A stretch of DNA of 64,000 bases from Ensifer sp. PDNC004 (GTDB lineage: Bacteria; Pseudomonadota; Alphaproteobacteria; Rhizobiales; Rhizobiaceae): positions 868,001-932,000 of the forward strand of contig NZ_CP070353.1 in NCBI RefSeq assembly GCF_016919405.1, given 5' to 3'. This document shows, piece by piece, positions 1-10,060 of the stretch (position 1 is the first letter of the stretch; each line of letters opens with the position of its first letter). The notes beneath the pieces were generated by a model, which made no database searches, was not told the DNA's origin, and saw nothing but the letters and a program-made list of their open reading frames with translations. A program made the translations under genes and the position numbers.

Positions 1-238
1 CGATCTTGTCACCGCGATACCAGCGGACCATGCCGGTCAGGAAGCCGAGCTCCTCGCTTCTGATCGTCACTTCCTGTCCCGTCTTGGCGCCGATGTCGAA
101 GAGCAGCTGAAAGCAGATGCCCTCGGCTGAGAGGTCCTTGACGATGCCGCTGCTGGAGCCGGACTTGACGGTCACCGTACCTGTAATTTTCGTTTGCGTG
201 CGCTGCGTCGCCCGTTCGACACTGTCTTTGTAGGCCAT
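1..238 (-). CDS. PilZ-domain protein, 3' part cut off by window edge
   Basis: The reading frame starts at an ATG at 238 and runs off the window start, giving about 79 residues of the N-terminal part. It shows the two marks of a PilZ c-di-GMP receptor: an arginine pair near the start (ERATQR) and a DLSAEG motif about residue 36, matching the family pattern of an RxxxR and a D/NxSxxG. Small single-domain PilZ proteins of about 100 residues are common in rhizobia and bind c-di-GMP to modulate motility or surface polysaccharide. The specific target cannot be told from the sequence. The protein begins MAYKDSVERATQ and has no signal peptide or membrane segment in the visible part. Confidence 0.75.
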   Translation of the reverse strand, partial: MAYKDSVERATQRTQTKITGTVTVKSGSSSGIVKDLSAEGICFQLLFDIGAKTGQEVTIRSEELGFLTGMVRWYRGDKI

Positions 239-308
239 GCGATCCTCAGAACCTGGATTGACAGACCCTGAGCTTTGCACGCAATGCGTGAATTTCCTGC
301 TAACGCAA

Positions 309-346
309 ATGCCCGCATTCGAGCGATGTGCTCCAAATGCGGGCAT
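309..346 (-). terminator. Hairpin downstream of purB
   Basis: An 11-bp perfect inverted repeat (309-319 and 336-346, arm ATGCCCGCATT) with a 16-nt loop lies 46 nt beyond the purB stop. It is not followed by a convincing T-run on either strand, so it may be an imperfect terminator or an RNA 3'-end stabiliser. Confidence 0.4.
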
Positions 347-391
347 GGCAACAAAACCAAAGGCCTACCGCCGTCCGCTCAGCGCGGAACC

Positions 392-1693
<1,302 letters not shown>

Positions 1694-1756
1694 GGGCTTA
1701 AGCTTTCGTCGTCAGTGGAGGGATGGCCGTGCCTCTAGCAAAGATAGCCACGAAGC

Positions 1757-2317
1757 TCAACGCCGTTGCTCATGGCGATCGCTTGCCAGCCACAGGCAGA
1801 CGGCGAACAGTGTAACACCGCCGACGGGCAAATAGAGGCGAAGGCCCATGACCAGAAACTGGTAGAAGGCGATCAGCGTCGTAAAGGCGAACTGGAAGAG
1901 CCACGTCGTGGTTCCGATCGGGGCGTGCCACTGTGCATAGAATTCGCGGTAGTCGAGCGCGAAAAGCAGTGCCGTCATCCCGATCGTGCCGAGCGAGAGG
2001 AAGAAGAGATAGGCCGCGAAACGCGTTTCCACGCGGCGTCCGATCGCCGCGAAGCGGGCGAGAAACAGCGCCGGCGGCCAGGCGAGCAGAGCGCCGGCCC
2101 CGAAAACCCAGAGCAGTTCGGCCAGATGGAAGGTCGCGTCCCGTTCCCGCAGCCACAGCGCAAACCACGCCGACAGCGTCATCGACGCGCTCCACAAGGG
2201 CGCGCCGAAGAGCAATAGCGGAAGGCTCGGCACGGACCGGGCGAGGCGGGCCCGTTTCCGGGCACCGGCCGCCGCACGCCCCGCTTTCGCTTCGACGCTG
2301 GCGGCCGCCTCGTTCAT
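1757..2317 (-). CDS. Hypothetical four-helix membrane protein
   Basis: 186 residues of unrecognised function. After a basic, alanine-rich N-terminus of about 30 residues there are four likely transmembrane helices (about 32-54, 66-88, 100-122 and 140-175). No catalytic motif is visible. The start overlaps the stop of the upstream DUF2259 gene by 4 nt (ATGA), which indicates translational coupling, and purB follows 63 nt downstream. It is supported as a real gene by the membrane-helix pattern, the tight packing and the absence of a better frame. Role unknown; an inner-membrane location is inferred from the helices. Confidence 0.7.
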   Translation of the reverse strand: MNEAAASVEAKAGRAAAGARKRARLARSVPSLPLLLFGAPLWSASMTLSAWFALWLRERDATFHLAELLWVFGAGALLAWPPALFLARFAAIGRRVETRFAAYLFFLSLGTIGMTALLFALDYREFYAQWHAPIGTTTWLFQFAFTTLIAFYQFLVMGLRLYLPVGGVTLFAVCLWLASDRHEQRR

Positions 2318-3057
2318 TTGGCGATCCGCGTCGGGATCGCGATCCAGCGCCCGTCCGTCGTGCCTTCAAAGCCGAGCGACTTGACGAGCACCATGATCAC
2401 ATGGGTTTCCGAACCGTCGTCGTTGCGGTGGGTGATGGCGCCGCCGACCTGATAGCCGGTGGGGCAACGGCGGCTTTCCGGTATGCGGCTGTCATCCTGA
2501 AGCACGTCGCTTGCCGGCGCGCCCGCCTTCATCGTCATCGACAGACGGAAACCTTTGGTTTCCTTCAGGAAGTCCTTGCAGATGCCGTCCGGCTCGAAGG
2601 TCTTTTCCTCGAGCGTAACCGTATAGGTCTCGCGGAACGCTTGATCGGCTGCAAAAGCATCGTAGGTCAGCGAGAGCGGCTTGGCGTTGGCTTCCGTGAT
2701 CGGGTTGAAGGCCGCGAGCAGCCCGGGCGCATCGGCAAGGCGATAGGCATCGATCAAGGGAGCCGCCCGACGCCGGGCTTCATGGCGCGCCTTAGACAGC
2801 GGGCTGCCGTCTTCGCGGCTGACGGCGCGCACCGGCGCGCCCGGTAGGAAGCTGTCATTGCGCGTGTCGATCACATAGATGGTCGAATAGGGAAAGCCGG
2901 AGCCGTCCTGGACGCCATACTCCTCGAAGGCAAAGACATTGCCGTCGGCCGAGAAGCCGATCGGCTGCAGTGCGGCATAGTCGCCAGCAAGGGCCGGCGA
3001 TGCAGCGGCGGCCGCAGCCAGGCAACAAAGACCGGAAATTGCCGCGCGTGCTGTCAT
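2314..3057 (-). CDS. DUF2259 family predicted secreted protein
   Basis: 247 residues starting with a signal peptide (hydrophobic stretch of residues 5-20, likely cleavage after SPALAG). The mature part resembles the DUF2259 family of alphaproteobacterial periplasmic proteins, with early [20 protein letters not shown] and a conserved core from about residue 60. Two cysteines (in DGICKDF and SRRCPTG) could form a disulphide. No enzymatic activity is known for the family. The start overlaps the rpe stop by 4 nt, and the next gene overlaps its stop by 4 nt, so rpe, this gene and the membrane protein appear to be one transcription unit. Confidence 0.8.
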   Translation of the reverse strand: MTARAAISGLCCLAAAAAASPALAGDYAALQPIGFSADGNVFAFEEYGVQDGSGFPYSTIYVIDTRNDSFLPGAPVRAVSREDGSPLSKARHEARRRAAPLIDAYRLADAPGLLAAFNPITEANAKPLSLTYDAFAADQAFRETYTVTLEEKTFEPDGICKDFLKETKGFRLSMTMKAGAPASDVLQDDSRIPESRRCPTGYQVGGAITHRNDDGSETHVIMVLVKSLGFEGTTDGRWIAIPTRIAK

Positions 3058-3731
3058 CGATAGGCCTTCTCGGCAGGCGCACGGATCGCTTCGATCGCCG
3101 AGCGATAGGCCTCGACCGAGCCGCCCTTGAAGATCGCCGAGCCGGCAACGAGAACATTGGCGCCGGCGCCGGTGGCAATGGCTGCCGTTTCAGGCGCAAT
3201 GCCGCCATCGACTTCGATCTCGATCGGACGATCGCCGATCATCGCCTTGATACGACGGATCTTTTCCGCGGTGGCGTCGATGAACTTCTGCCCGCCGAAG
3301 CCCGGATTGACGGTCATGACGAGGATCAGGTCAAGCTCATCGAGCACGTATTCGATGGCGCTTTCGGGCGTTGCCGGATTGAGCGACACGCCAGCCTTCT
3401 TGCCGAGCGAACGGACCGTCTGCAGCGAGCGATGCAGGTGCGGACCGGCTTCGGCGTGCACCGTCAGGATATCGCAGCCGGCCTTGGCGAAGGCTTCGAG
3501 AAACGGGTCGGCGGGCGAAATCATCAGGTGGCAGTCGAACGTCGCATCGGTATAGCGGCGCAGCGACTTGATGACATCGGGGCCGAAGGTGATGTTCGGC
3601 ACGAAATGACCGTCCATGACATCGAGATGGATCCAGTCTGCGCCGGCATCGACGACATCGCGAACCTCCTGGCCGAGCTTGGAGAAATCGGCCGCCAGGA
3701 TCGACGGGGCAATGCGGATAGGGTAGGTCAT
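3054..3731 (-). CDS. rpe: Ribulose-phosphate 3-epimerase
   Basis: 225 residues from the ATG at 3731 ([20 protein letters not shown]), the usual start and length. The TIM-barrel enzyme interconverts ribulose-5-phosphate and xylulose-5-phosphate in the pentose phosphate pathway. Visible motifs are the [17 protein letters not shown] metal-binding and catalytic segment, the HLMI strand, [10 protein letters not shown] phosphate loop and EIEVDGGI with the second catalytic aspartate. The open frame extends about 78 codons upstream, but that part overlaps the neighbouring peptidase gene and has no family similarity, so the shorter start is preferred. It leads a coupled trio with the DUF2259 and membrane-protein genes. 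Confidence 0.96.
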   Translation of the reverse strand: MTYPIRIAPSILAADFSKLGQEVRDVVDAGADWIHLDVMDGHFVPNITFGPDVIKSLRRYTDATFDCHLMISPADPFLEAFAKAGCDILTVHAEAGPHLHRSLQTVRSLGKKAGVSLNPATPESAIEYVLDELDLILVMTVNPGFGGQKFIDATAEKIRRIKAMIGDRPIEIEVDGGIAPETAAIATGAGANVLVAGSAIFKGGSVEAYRSAIEAIRAPAEKAYR

Positions 3732-3807
3732 GGCGCACTCCAGCGTGTTTTCCGCGGGAATAGCACCGCCGAGCCCCGCAAACAACATGCCTGCGATCAA
3801 AGCTGCG

Positions 3808-4815
3808 TCAGCGACGCTGCGACCAGCAGGGCATGAGATCATTTTCCGCCGGCGTCGCGTCGTGGACCCCGCGGGCGATCGCGCGCGCCATGGTCGAGGC
3901 GGCAACCGCGCCGAGATCGATGAAATCCTCTGTTGTCGGCGTCTTGCCACAGGCGCCGGTCGCAAGCGCGAAGATCAGGTCGCCGTCGAGCGGCGTGTGC
4001 GCCGGCCAGAGCCCGCGGGCAAAGCCGTCATGGGCGGCAATCGCCAGGCGCTTGGCTTCAGCCTTCGTCAGCACCGCATCCGTCGCGATCACCGCGATCG
4101 TCGTGTTGGCGACGGCCGCCTGGCGGTCGCGGAACTTGATGCGGATGTCGGCCGCGTCGGCCGGCATCGGGTGGGGCAGGCCAAGCCCGCCGAACTCGTC
4201 ATCCAGTTCGAAGGGCGCGGACCAGAAATGCCCGGTGTCGCCGACTGTAGCGGATCCGAGCGCATTGACGGCGACAAGCGCACCGATGGTGACGCCGTTC
4301 GGCAGAACCGTGGACGCTGAACCGAGCCCACCCTTCAGGCCCGCGGTCAGCGCACCGGTGCCGGCGCCTGCCGAACCGGTCGAAAATGTCGCGCCAGCCC
4401 GCCCGACGGCCTCGAAGCCGAGTTCGCGGTAGGGCGGAAAGCGGCCCCAATCCTTGTCGCCACCATTGATGAGGTCGAAGAGGATCGCCGTCGGGACAAT
4501 CGGGATGCGGTGCGGGCCGACGGCGAAGCCGCGGCCCATTTCCCTGAGGGCGGCCTGCGCACCGGACGCAGCGTCAAGCCCGAAGGCCGAACCGCCGGAA
4601 AGAACGAGTGCATCGACCGTTTGCACCGTGTTGTGCGGGTCGAGAAGGTCGGTTTCCCGGGTACCCGGCGCACCACCCAGAACCTGGACGGCGGCCGTTG
4701 CCGGCGGGTCGCAGACGATCGCCGTGACGCCCGATTTCAGGCGATGGTCCTCGGCGTTGCCGACCGTCAGACCTTTGACATCGGTGATCAGGTTCAGCGG
4801 TCCGGGACGCATCAT
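3808..4815 (-). CDS. P1 family (S58, DmpA-like) aminopeptidase
   Basis: 335 residues similar along their length to the DmpA/BapA group of N-terminal-nucleophile peptidases, which release N-terminal amino acids or beta-amino acids from short peptides or amides. The precursor is expected to self-cleave before a serine or threonine to make two chains; the GLGSAS segment about residue 180 is the usual family cleavage and nucleophile site. Other family marks are [15 protein letters not shown] and the glycine-rich [10 protein letters not shown]. There is no signal peptide. The start overlaps the stop of an ABC substrate-binding protein gene by 4 nt, suggesting linked use of an imported peptide or amide. 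The natural substrate cannot be read from the sequence. Confidence 0.88.
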   Translation of the reverse strand: MMRPGPLNLITDVKGLTVGNAEDHRLKSGVTAIVCDPPATAAVQVLGGAPGTRETDLLDPHNTVQTVDALVLSGGSAFGLDAASGAQAALREMGRGFAVGPHRIPIVPTAILFDLINGGDKDWGRFPPYRELGFEAVGRAGATFSTGSAGAGTGALTAGLKGGLGSASTVLPNGVTIGALVAVNALGSATVGDTGHFWSAPFELDDEFGGLGLPHPMPADAADIRIKFRDRQAAVANTTIAVIATDAVLTKAEAKRLAIAAHDGFARGLWPAHTPLDGDLIFALATGACGKTPTTEDFIDLGAVAASTMARAIARGVHDATPAENDLMPCWSQRR

Positions 4816-5903
4816 GGCGTGGCTCCTTCAGCGGCCGCAGGCACGAAATGGCCGCCTTGCCACTGCATCAAACGGTAGGGATTGTCGGCACGCTCGTGCG
4901 CGGCGTTGAAGGCGGTGAGGCCGAGGACAGTCGGGTAGGGCCCCTTGCCTGCGATCGCTTCGATCAACGACTTGTCGTCCTGTGCTGCCCTATCCTTGGC
5001 TTCCTCCAGCAACGCCATCACCGCGAAGGCCGGCATCACATAACCTTCCGGCTCGATGCCGGCGGCGCGCATTTCGTCGGCAAAGGGCTTGCCTTCCGGC
5101 GATTGCGCCGCATCCGGCAGCGTTACTGCAAGCACGCCATCGGCAAGCGGAACCGTGAGATCGGCCGCGTTCAAGGCATCGCCGCCAAGCAAGGTGAGGT
5201 TCGCGCCTTCGCCAAGGGCATCGCGGGCGATAACGGCGGTATCCTGCCGGTCGCCGCCGGTGAAGACGTGGGTTGCGCCGCTTTTCACCAGGCGTCGCAC
5301 CAGGTTGATCTGCTGCTCCTGCGCCGGTCGGTAGGTGTCGCTGAAGACCGGTGTCATGCCGATTTCGGCAAGCGCTGCGCGCACCGCCTCGACCAGCTCC
5401 CGGCTGTGGATCGTACCGTCGTCGACGAGCGCGATGGGCTTGTCCTTCCAGCGGTTGACGATGGCATCGACGATGGCCACGGCCTCGGCATTGCCGCTCG
5501 GCGCGAGGCGGAAGAGCGGCCATTTGTTCTTGAGCGCGTCTTCCATCAGGATATCGGAGCGCACGCTGAGGGTGATTGCCGGCAAGCCCGCTTCTGTCAG
5601 GGCCGGAAGCGTCGCATCCAGGCTTTCGGTGCAGAGAAAGCCGACGGCGGCTTCGGCACCCGCCGCAAGCAATGCCTTGGTCAGCGCCTCGTTGCCGGCG
5701 GTATCGCAGGTCTCGGGAATGACGACGATCTCGCTGCCGCGATCACCGGCCTTGAAGCCTGCGCCGTCTATAATCTGCTTGCCGAGCGGCGCGAACGGGC
5801 CTTCCACCGGCGCCACGACCGCCACCTTGATACCGGCCGCCCAAGCCGGCGTTGCCTGCACCAGTCCGGCAAGGATGAGGCTGGTGACAATGGATCGACG
5901 CAT
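4812..5903 (-). CDS. ABC transporter substrate-binding protein, branched-chain amino acid type
   Basis: 363 residues: a signal peptide (MRRSIVTSLILAG, cleavage about residue 22 after AWA) and a periplasmic-binding-protein fold of the LivJ/Leu-Ile-Val type (Peripla_BP_6), with a VVAPVEGPFAPLGKQIIDGA start typical of the family. It would bind a small amino-acid-like or amide ligand in the periplasm. No permease or ATPase gene lies beside it, so it is an orphan receptor or works with a transporter encoded elsewhere. It is co-transcribed (4-nt overlap) with an S58 peptidase. Start ATG at 5903 is supported by the signal peptide beginning directly there. Confidence 0.86.
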   Translation of the reverse strand: MRRSIVTSLILAGLVQATPAWAAGIKVAVVAPVEGPFAPLGKQIIDGAGFKAGDRGSEIVVIPETCDTAGNEALTKALLAAGAEAAVGFLCTESLDATLPALTEAGLPAITLSVRSDILMEDALKNKWPLFRLAPSGNAEAVAIVDAIVNRWKDKPIALVDDGTIHSRELVEAVRAALAEIGMTPVFSDTYRPAQEQQINLVRRLVKSGATHVFTGGDRQDTAVIARDALGEGANLTLLGGDALNAADLTVPLADGVLAVTLPDAAQSPEGKPFADEMRAAGIEPEGYVMPAFAVMALLEEAKDRAAQDDKSLIEAIAGKGPYPTVLGLTAFNAAHERADNPYRLMQWQGGHFVPAAAEGATP

Positions 5904-6196
5904 TCACTTACTCCGCCGCCGCAAGCTTCCCCGTCCGAACCGATCCGGGGCAAAATCCTACGGCGAGCCACCACAGCTTCCTCTTCCGTTGCCGCTCGCG
6001 TCTGACGCGAGGCACGGTCGTTGCTGCATGTTTTAAGGAAGTGCCCCGCGGCGTCAAAGGAAAAGATGTCGCTCCTGGTGAAGAAGGTTCAATCTGCGTC
6101 ACGGCCACGTCGCAGATGTGCAAGAATCTCCTTCCCGCGGGTTTCATATTTTCTGACAGCGTCTATGTATGTGCCTGACATCGCCCGGAGAAAGAT
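5904..6196. other. Intergenic region between divergent genes
   Basis: About 290 bp separate the substrate-binding protein (minus) from the flavin reductase (plus). It must hold promoters for both, but I see no clear -35/-10 pair. A short stretch at 6026-6042 (CTGCATGTTTTAAGG) resembles the edge of a RIME1 element without the rest of it. Open frames here look non-coding. Confidence 0.4.
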
Positions 6197-6691
6197 GTGT
6201 TGGAGAAGACCCGGCTGGACCCTATCAGTTATCGCGACGCGATGAGCCGCCTGGCCGGTCACGTGCAGATCATTACCGCCGCTGACGGCAGCGAGCGGCG
6301 CGGCGTCACCGTGACTGCGGCCTGCTCGGTTTCCGATAGCCCGCCAACGGTTCTCGTCTGCCTGAATGGTGCCAATCCGCGCAACGAGATCTTCACCCGC
6401 AGCGACAGCTTTGCGCTCAACCTGCTCGGCGACGAGCACCGGGCGCTGGCCCATGGTTTCTCCGGCCGCGACCAGCTCGACATGGATCTGCGCTTCGCGC
6501 TCGGACAGTGGACGCGGCTTACGACCGGTGCGCCGATCCTCGTCAACGCCACCGCCGCTTTCGATTGCCGCCTGGTCGAGGTGAAGACGATCGCCACGCA
6601 TCTGGTGCTCTTTGGCGAGGTCGTCGACGTCTCGATCGGGTCGTCCCGCCCGCCGCTCATTTATGTGGACCGCGGATACCACTCGCTATAA
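6197..6691 (+). CDS. Flavin reductase family protein
   Basis: 164 residues of the DIM6/NTAB flavin reductase (HpaC/RutF-like) family, which uses NAD(P)H to make reduced FMN or FAD for a partner monooxygenase. Family marks are the start SYRDAMSRLAGHVQIIT, the RGVTVTAACSVS strand that contacts flavin, PPTVLVCLN, FALNLL and the C-terminal YVDRGYH. The start is a GTG at 6197 (a TTG follows directly), with a GGAG ribosome site at 6187-6190; the nearby ATG at 6195 is in another frame. It precedes the molybdenum-enzyme maturation set by 124 bp on the same strand, but no partner monooxygenase gene is adjacent. Confidence 0.88.
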   Translation: MLEKTRLDPISYRDAMSRLAGHVQIITAADGSERRGVTVTAACSVSDSPPTVLVCLNGANPRNEIFTRSDSFALNLLGDEHRALAHGFSGRDQLDMDLRFALGQWTRLTTGAPILVNATAAFDCRLVEVKTIATHLVLFGEVVDVSIGSSRPPLIYVDRGYHSL

Positions 6692-6701
6692 GTTTTTATT
6701 C

Positions 6702-6738
6702 AGCGATCTACTGCTCATCGCAACATGAGAAGATCGCT
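6702..6738. repeat. 8-bp inverted repeat between flavin reductase and MoxR genes
   Basis: AGCGATCT at 6702-6709 is mirrored by AGATCGCT at 6731-6738 with a 21-nt spacer. There is no T-run after it, so it is a weak terminator candidate; it could also be an operator for the downstream genes. Confidence 0.3.
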
Positions 6739-6815
6739 CTAAGTCGTTGAGCTCGCCGGTGGATCTTGTCCCCTTCCAGCTTCCAGCGATCGATTCGGGC
6801 CGTGGTGGAGGAGAC

Positions 6816-7745
6816 ATGGCGATAAAGGCGGCAACGGGCCTGCCACAGTCCATCGAAGAGACGATGGCATTGCTGGAGGCGCATGATTATCTCGCCGGCA
6901 CGGCGCTGGCGACGGTGCTGTTTCTTGCCCTCAGGATGAAGCGCCCGCTTTTTCTCGAAGGCGAAGCCGGCGTCGGCAAGACCGAGATCGCCAAGGTACT
7001 GGCCAAGGCGCTCGACCGGCCATTGATCCGGCTGCAATGCTATGAAGGTCTCGACGTCGCCTCGGCCGTCTACGAATGGAACTATCCAGCGCAGATGCTC
7101 GAAATCCGCCTGTCGGAAGCATCCGGCAAGGTCGATCGCAAGCGAGTCGAAAGCGATATATTCTCCGAACGTTTCCTGATCCGCCGCCCGGTCTTGCAGG
7201 CGATTTCGTCGAACGGAGGACGTGCGCCCGTTTTCCTGATCGACGAGCTCGACCGGACAGATGAAGCCTTCGAGGCGTTCCTGCTGGAAGTTTTGTCCGA
7301 TTTCCAGGTGACGATTCCGGAACTTGGTACGATCCGGGCGGACGAACCGCCTGTCGTCATCATCACCACCAATCGCACCCGCGAGATCCATGACGCGCTG
7401 AAGCGGCGCTGCCTCTATCATTGGGTCGATTATCCCAAGGCGGCGCAGGAGCTGGAGATCATTCGCCGCAAGGTTCCCGGCTGCAACGCCACCCTGTCAC
7501 GCGAAGTCATCGCCTATGTGCAGCGGCTGCGCACGATCGACCTCTTCAAGAACCCGGGCGTTGCCGAAACCATCGACTGGGCAACGGCGCTGACGGAGCT
7601 TGACCGGCTGGCGCTCGATCCGGAGACGATTGCCGACACGCTCGGAACGCTGCTGAAATACCAGGACGACATCGCCAGGATAGAGGGAGCAGAGGGGCGA
7701 AAGCTGCTCTCCGAGGTCAAGGCGGAATTGCTGGCGGCAAACTGA
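6816..7745 (+). CDS. MoxR-family AAA+ ATPase (CoxD-like)
   Basis: 309 residues from the ATG at 6816, chosen because GGTGGAGGAG lies directly upstream; an in-frame TTG at 6747 is less likely. Walker A GEAGVGKT is at about residues 49-56, Walker B FLIDELDR about 138-145, and the arginine finger region follows. MoxR ATPases act with VWA-domain partners as chaperones that insert or activate metal cofactors; in Oligotropha the homologous CoxD works on the Mo-Cu centre of CO dehydrogenase. The VWA partner gene follows with a 1-nt overlap (TGATG), and XdhC-type genes come next, which supports a role in molybdenum hydroxylase maturation. Confidence 0.9.
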   Translation: MAIKAATGLPQSIEETMALLEAHDYLAGTALATVLFLALRMKRPLFLEGEAGVGKTEIAKVLAKALDRPLIRLQCYEGLDVASAVYEWNYPAQMLEIRLSEASGKVDRKRVESDIFSERFLIRRPVLQAISSNGGRAPVFLIDELDRTDEAFEAFLLEVLSDFQVTIPELGTIRADEPPVVIITTNRTREIHDALKRRCLYHWVDYPKAAQELEIIRRKVPGCNATLSREVIAYVQRLRTIDLFKNPGVAETIDWATALTELDRLALDPETIADTLGTLLKYQDDIARIEGAEGRKLLSEVKAELLAAN

Positions 7746-8998
7746 TGACGGAGGCGCGGGAGCACAGGAACGATGTTCCCCCGCCAATCGCGGTAGGCGA
7801 CGGACGGCTTGCCGACAATATCGTGTTCTTCGCGCGCGCGCTCCGGCGCGCCGGCATCAAGATCGGGCCAGGCGCCATCGCCGACGCCATCGATGCAGTG
7901 GCGTTGATCGGGATCGGCGGACGGGACGCGTTCTACGCCGCGCTGCAATGCGTCTTCGTCAAGCGTCACGAGGACCAGCCGGTCTTCGACGAGGCGTTTC
8001 GCCTATTCTGGCGGTCGCGCGGTCTCGTCGAAAAGATGATCGCGATGATGTCGCCGCTGGCGCCGGAACGCGAGAGCGAACGGCAACAGCGCCGGGCAGG
8101 CGAAACCCGCGTCAGCGACGCGCTGCTTTCCGGGCACGAGGCTGATCGACCGCCACGCGACGAGCCGGAGATCGAGGTCGATGCCCGTTTCACGGTCTCC
8201 GGTCGCGAGCTTCTGCGCGGTGCCGATTTCGCGCAGATGAACGCTGCCGAGCTTGCCGAAGCCAAGCGTGCGCTCTCGGCCCTGACGCTGCCGATGGACC
8301 GCGTCGTCACGCGGCGCTTCCGCGCCTCGAAGCGTCAGATCCGCATCGACCCGCGCGCAACCATGCGCGATGCCATGCGCTTTGGCGGCCAACTGATCCT
8401 TCCGCGGTTTCGGGAGCGGCGCGTCGTCCATCCGCCGCTCGTCGTGCTCGCCGACATCTCCGGCTCGATGAGCCAGTACACCCGCATCTTTCTGCACTTT
8501 CTGCATGCGCTGACCGAGGAGCGGCGGCGTGTGCATACCTTCCTCTTCGGAACCCGGCTGACCAATGTCTCGCGCCAATTGCGCAATCGCGATCCGGACG
8601 CGGCGATCGATGACTGCGTCGCTGCGGTCAAGGACTGGTCCGGCGGCACGCGCATCGGCGAGACCTTGCACGAGTTCAACCGGCGCTGGTCGCGGCGCGT
8701 GCTCGGGCAGGGTGCGATCGTGCTTCTGATTACCGACGGTCTGGAGCGCGACGACGTGGCCGATCTCGAAATCGAGATCGATCGCCTGCACCGATCCTGC
8801 CGGCGGCTGATCTGGCTCAACCCGCTGCTGCGCTTCGACGGCTTCGAAGCGCGCGCGCGCGGTGTGCGGGCGATGCTGCCGCATGTTGACGAATTCCGGG
8901 CCGTGCACAATCTTGAATCGATTGGCGAACTGGTGAAGGCGCTTTCCGGGCAGGGCTCCCGCCAGGCGGATCCGAGGCGGTTCATCGAACCAAGATGA
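7745..8998 (+). CDS. VWA-domain protein, CoxE family
   Basis: 417 residues. The C-terminal half is a von Willebrand A domain of the CoxE type with the metal-site motif DISGSMS around residue 237 and conserved TDGLERDD downstream. The N-terminal half is a helical region with a long charged linker (about residues 100-140). CoxE proteins pair with MoxR ATPases; in the CO dehydrogenase system CoxE helps insert copper into the molybdenum centre. Start ATG at 7745 overlaps the MoxR stop by one base, so the two are translated together. It ends 25 nt before the XdhC-like gene. Confidence 0.9.
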   Translation: MTEAREHRNDVPPPIAVGDGRLADNIVFFARALRRAGIKIGPGAIADAIDAVALIGIGGRDAFYAALQCVFVKRHEDQPVFDEAFRLFWRSRGLVEKMIAMMSPLAPERESERQQRRAGETRVSDALLSGHEADRPPRDEPEIEVDARFTVSGRELLRGADFAQMNAAELAEAKRALSALTLPMDRVVTRRFRASKRQIRIDPRATMRDAMRFGGQLILPRFRERRVVHPPLVVLADISGSMSQYTRIFLHFLHALTEERRRVHTFLFGTRLTNVSRQLRNRDPDAAIDDCVAAVKDWSGGTRIGETLHEFNRRWSRRVLGQGAIVLLITDGLERDDVADLEIEIDRLHRSCRRLIWLNPLLRFDGFEARARGVRAMLPHVDEFRAVHNLESIGELVKALSGQGSRQADPRRFIEPR

Positions 8999-9023
8999 AC
9001 GGCACTGATGGGAGGTGGCAAGC

Positions 9024-9356
9024 ATGGGGCAGGCAGTCAATGTTCTCGATCCGCTCGACATCGCCGAGGCCTGGCTGAAGGAGGGACGCCGGGTGGCGAT
9101 CGCAACGGTGATCGAGACCTGGGGCTCGGCACCACGGCCGGTCGGCAGCCATCTGGTGATCGATGGCGACGGCAATTTTCAGGGCTCGGTTTCGGGTGGG
9201 TGCGTCGAGGGCGCCGTCATCACCGAGGCAACCGACGTAATCGCCTCGGGTGCTGCGAAAATACTCGAATTCGGCGTCGCGGATGAGACCGCCTGGCGCG
9301 TCGGTCTTTCCTGCGGCGGCAGGATCCGGATCCTGGTGGAGCGAGTAAACGGCTGA
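9024..9356 (+). CDS. XdhC/CoxF N-terminal domain protein
   Basis: 110 residues corresponding to the small N-terminal domain of XdhC/CoxF, normally fused to a Rossmann domain; here the Rossmann half is a separate gene that starts 2 nt downstream. Motifs are VIETWGSAPRPVGSH, GSVSGGCVEG and the C-terminal LSCGG, which hold the two conserved cysteines. XdhC binds molybdenum cofactor, promotes its sulfuration and hands it to xanthine-dehydrogenase-type enzymes. The start is taken at ATG 9024, with GGAGGTGG eight bases before; an in-frame GTG at 9015 lies inside that ribosome site. Confidence 0.9.
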   Translation: MGQAVNVLDPLDIAEAWLKEGRRVAIATVIETWGSAPRPVGSHLVIDGDGNFQGSVSGGCVEGAVITEATDVIASGAAKILEFGVADETAWRVGLSCGGRIRILVERVNG

Positions 9357-9358
9357 CA

Positions 9359-10060
9359 ATGGAACGGGCGATCCTGGAAAAACTCAACCTTGCGCGCGCG
9401 GCCCGCCGCGCCGCCGTCACCGTCAGCGACCTTGCCGGCGACGTCCGCGTCCACCTCGAAGGCGACGACTGTCCCGAACCCTGGCGCGAGGCCGTTGCCC
9501 GTGCCTTGCGATCCGGCCGGGCCGGCATCGTCGAGACCGGGCAGGGTGCCTTCTTCCTCAATGCCTATCTGCCGCCGCCGCGCATCCTCGTCATCGGCGC
9601 AGTGCACATTTCACAGGCCCTCGCGCAGCTTGCGCCCGTTGCCGGTTTCGACATGACCATCATCGATCCGCGCACGGCTTTCGCCACGCCGGAACGTTTT
9701 GCCGGTGTCGACCTCATCGCCGAATGGCCAGAGGACGCCCTGAAACTCAGACCGCTCGACCGCTTCACAGCCCTTGTCGCCGTGACGCACGACCCGAAGA
9801 TCGACGACGGACCGATCCGGGCGGCATTGTCGGCCGGTTGCTTCTATGTCGGCGCGCTCGGCAGCCGCAAGACCCACGCCACGCGGATCGAAAGGCTGCG
9901 GCATGCGGGGGTCGCCGATGCCGACGTGGCCCGCATCAGTGCACCGATCGGCCTCGATATCGGCGCGGCAAGTCCGGCCGAAATCGCGGTTGCGATCCTC
10001 GCCGAAATCATCGAGGCGCTGCGACGGCGTGACGTTGGCGCCGCGGGGAGTGGAGCATGA
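9359..10060 (+). CDS. XdhC/CoxF Rossmann-domain protein
   Basis: 233 residues corresponding to the C-terminal Rossmann domain of XdhC. The dinucleotide-fold segment PPPRILVIGAVHISQALAQ lies about residues 76-94, followed by MTIIDPRTAFATPERF, VAVTHDPKIDD, FYVGALGSRKT and the family's PIGLDIGAASPAEIAVAILAEI ending. Together with the preceding 110-residue protein it would form the complete molybdenum cofactor carrier. The usual glycine-rich loop reads GAVHIS in place of the more common GAGHVA, a modest change. It overlaps the next gene by 4 nt (ATGA). Confidence 0.9.
   Translation: MERAILEKLNLARAARRAAVTVSDLAGDVRVHLEGDDCPEPWREAVARALRSGRAGIVETGQGAFFLNAYLPPPRILVIGAVHISQALAQLAPVAGFDMTIIDPRTAFATPERFAGVDLIAEWPEDALKLRPLDRFTALVAVTHDPKIDDGPIRAALSAGCFYVGALGSRKTHATRIERLRHAGVADADVARISAPIGLDIGAASPAEIAVAILAEIIEALRRRDVGAAGSGA

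Noticed and set aside
3732..3965. N-terminal extension of rpe
   Set aside because: It overlaps the peptidase gene and precedes the canonical Rpe start [10 protein letters not shown].
6026..6042. Possible RIME fragment CTGCATGTTTTAAGG
   Set aside because: Only one edge-like stretch of about 15 bp is seen; neither palindrome is complete, so it may be chance.
5908..6147. 79-codon frame in the intergenic region upstream of the substrate-binding protein
   Set aside because: No ribosome site, basic random-like composition and no domain.
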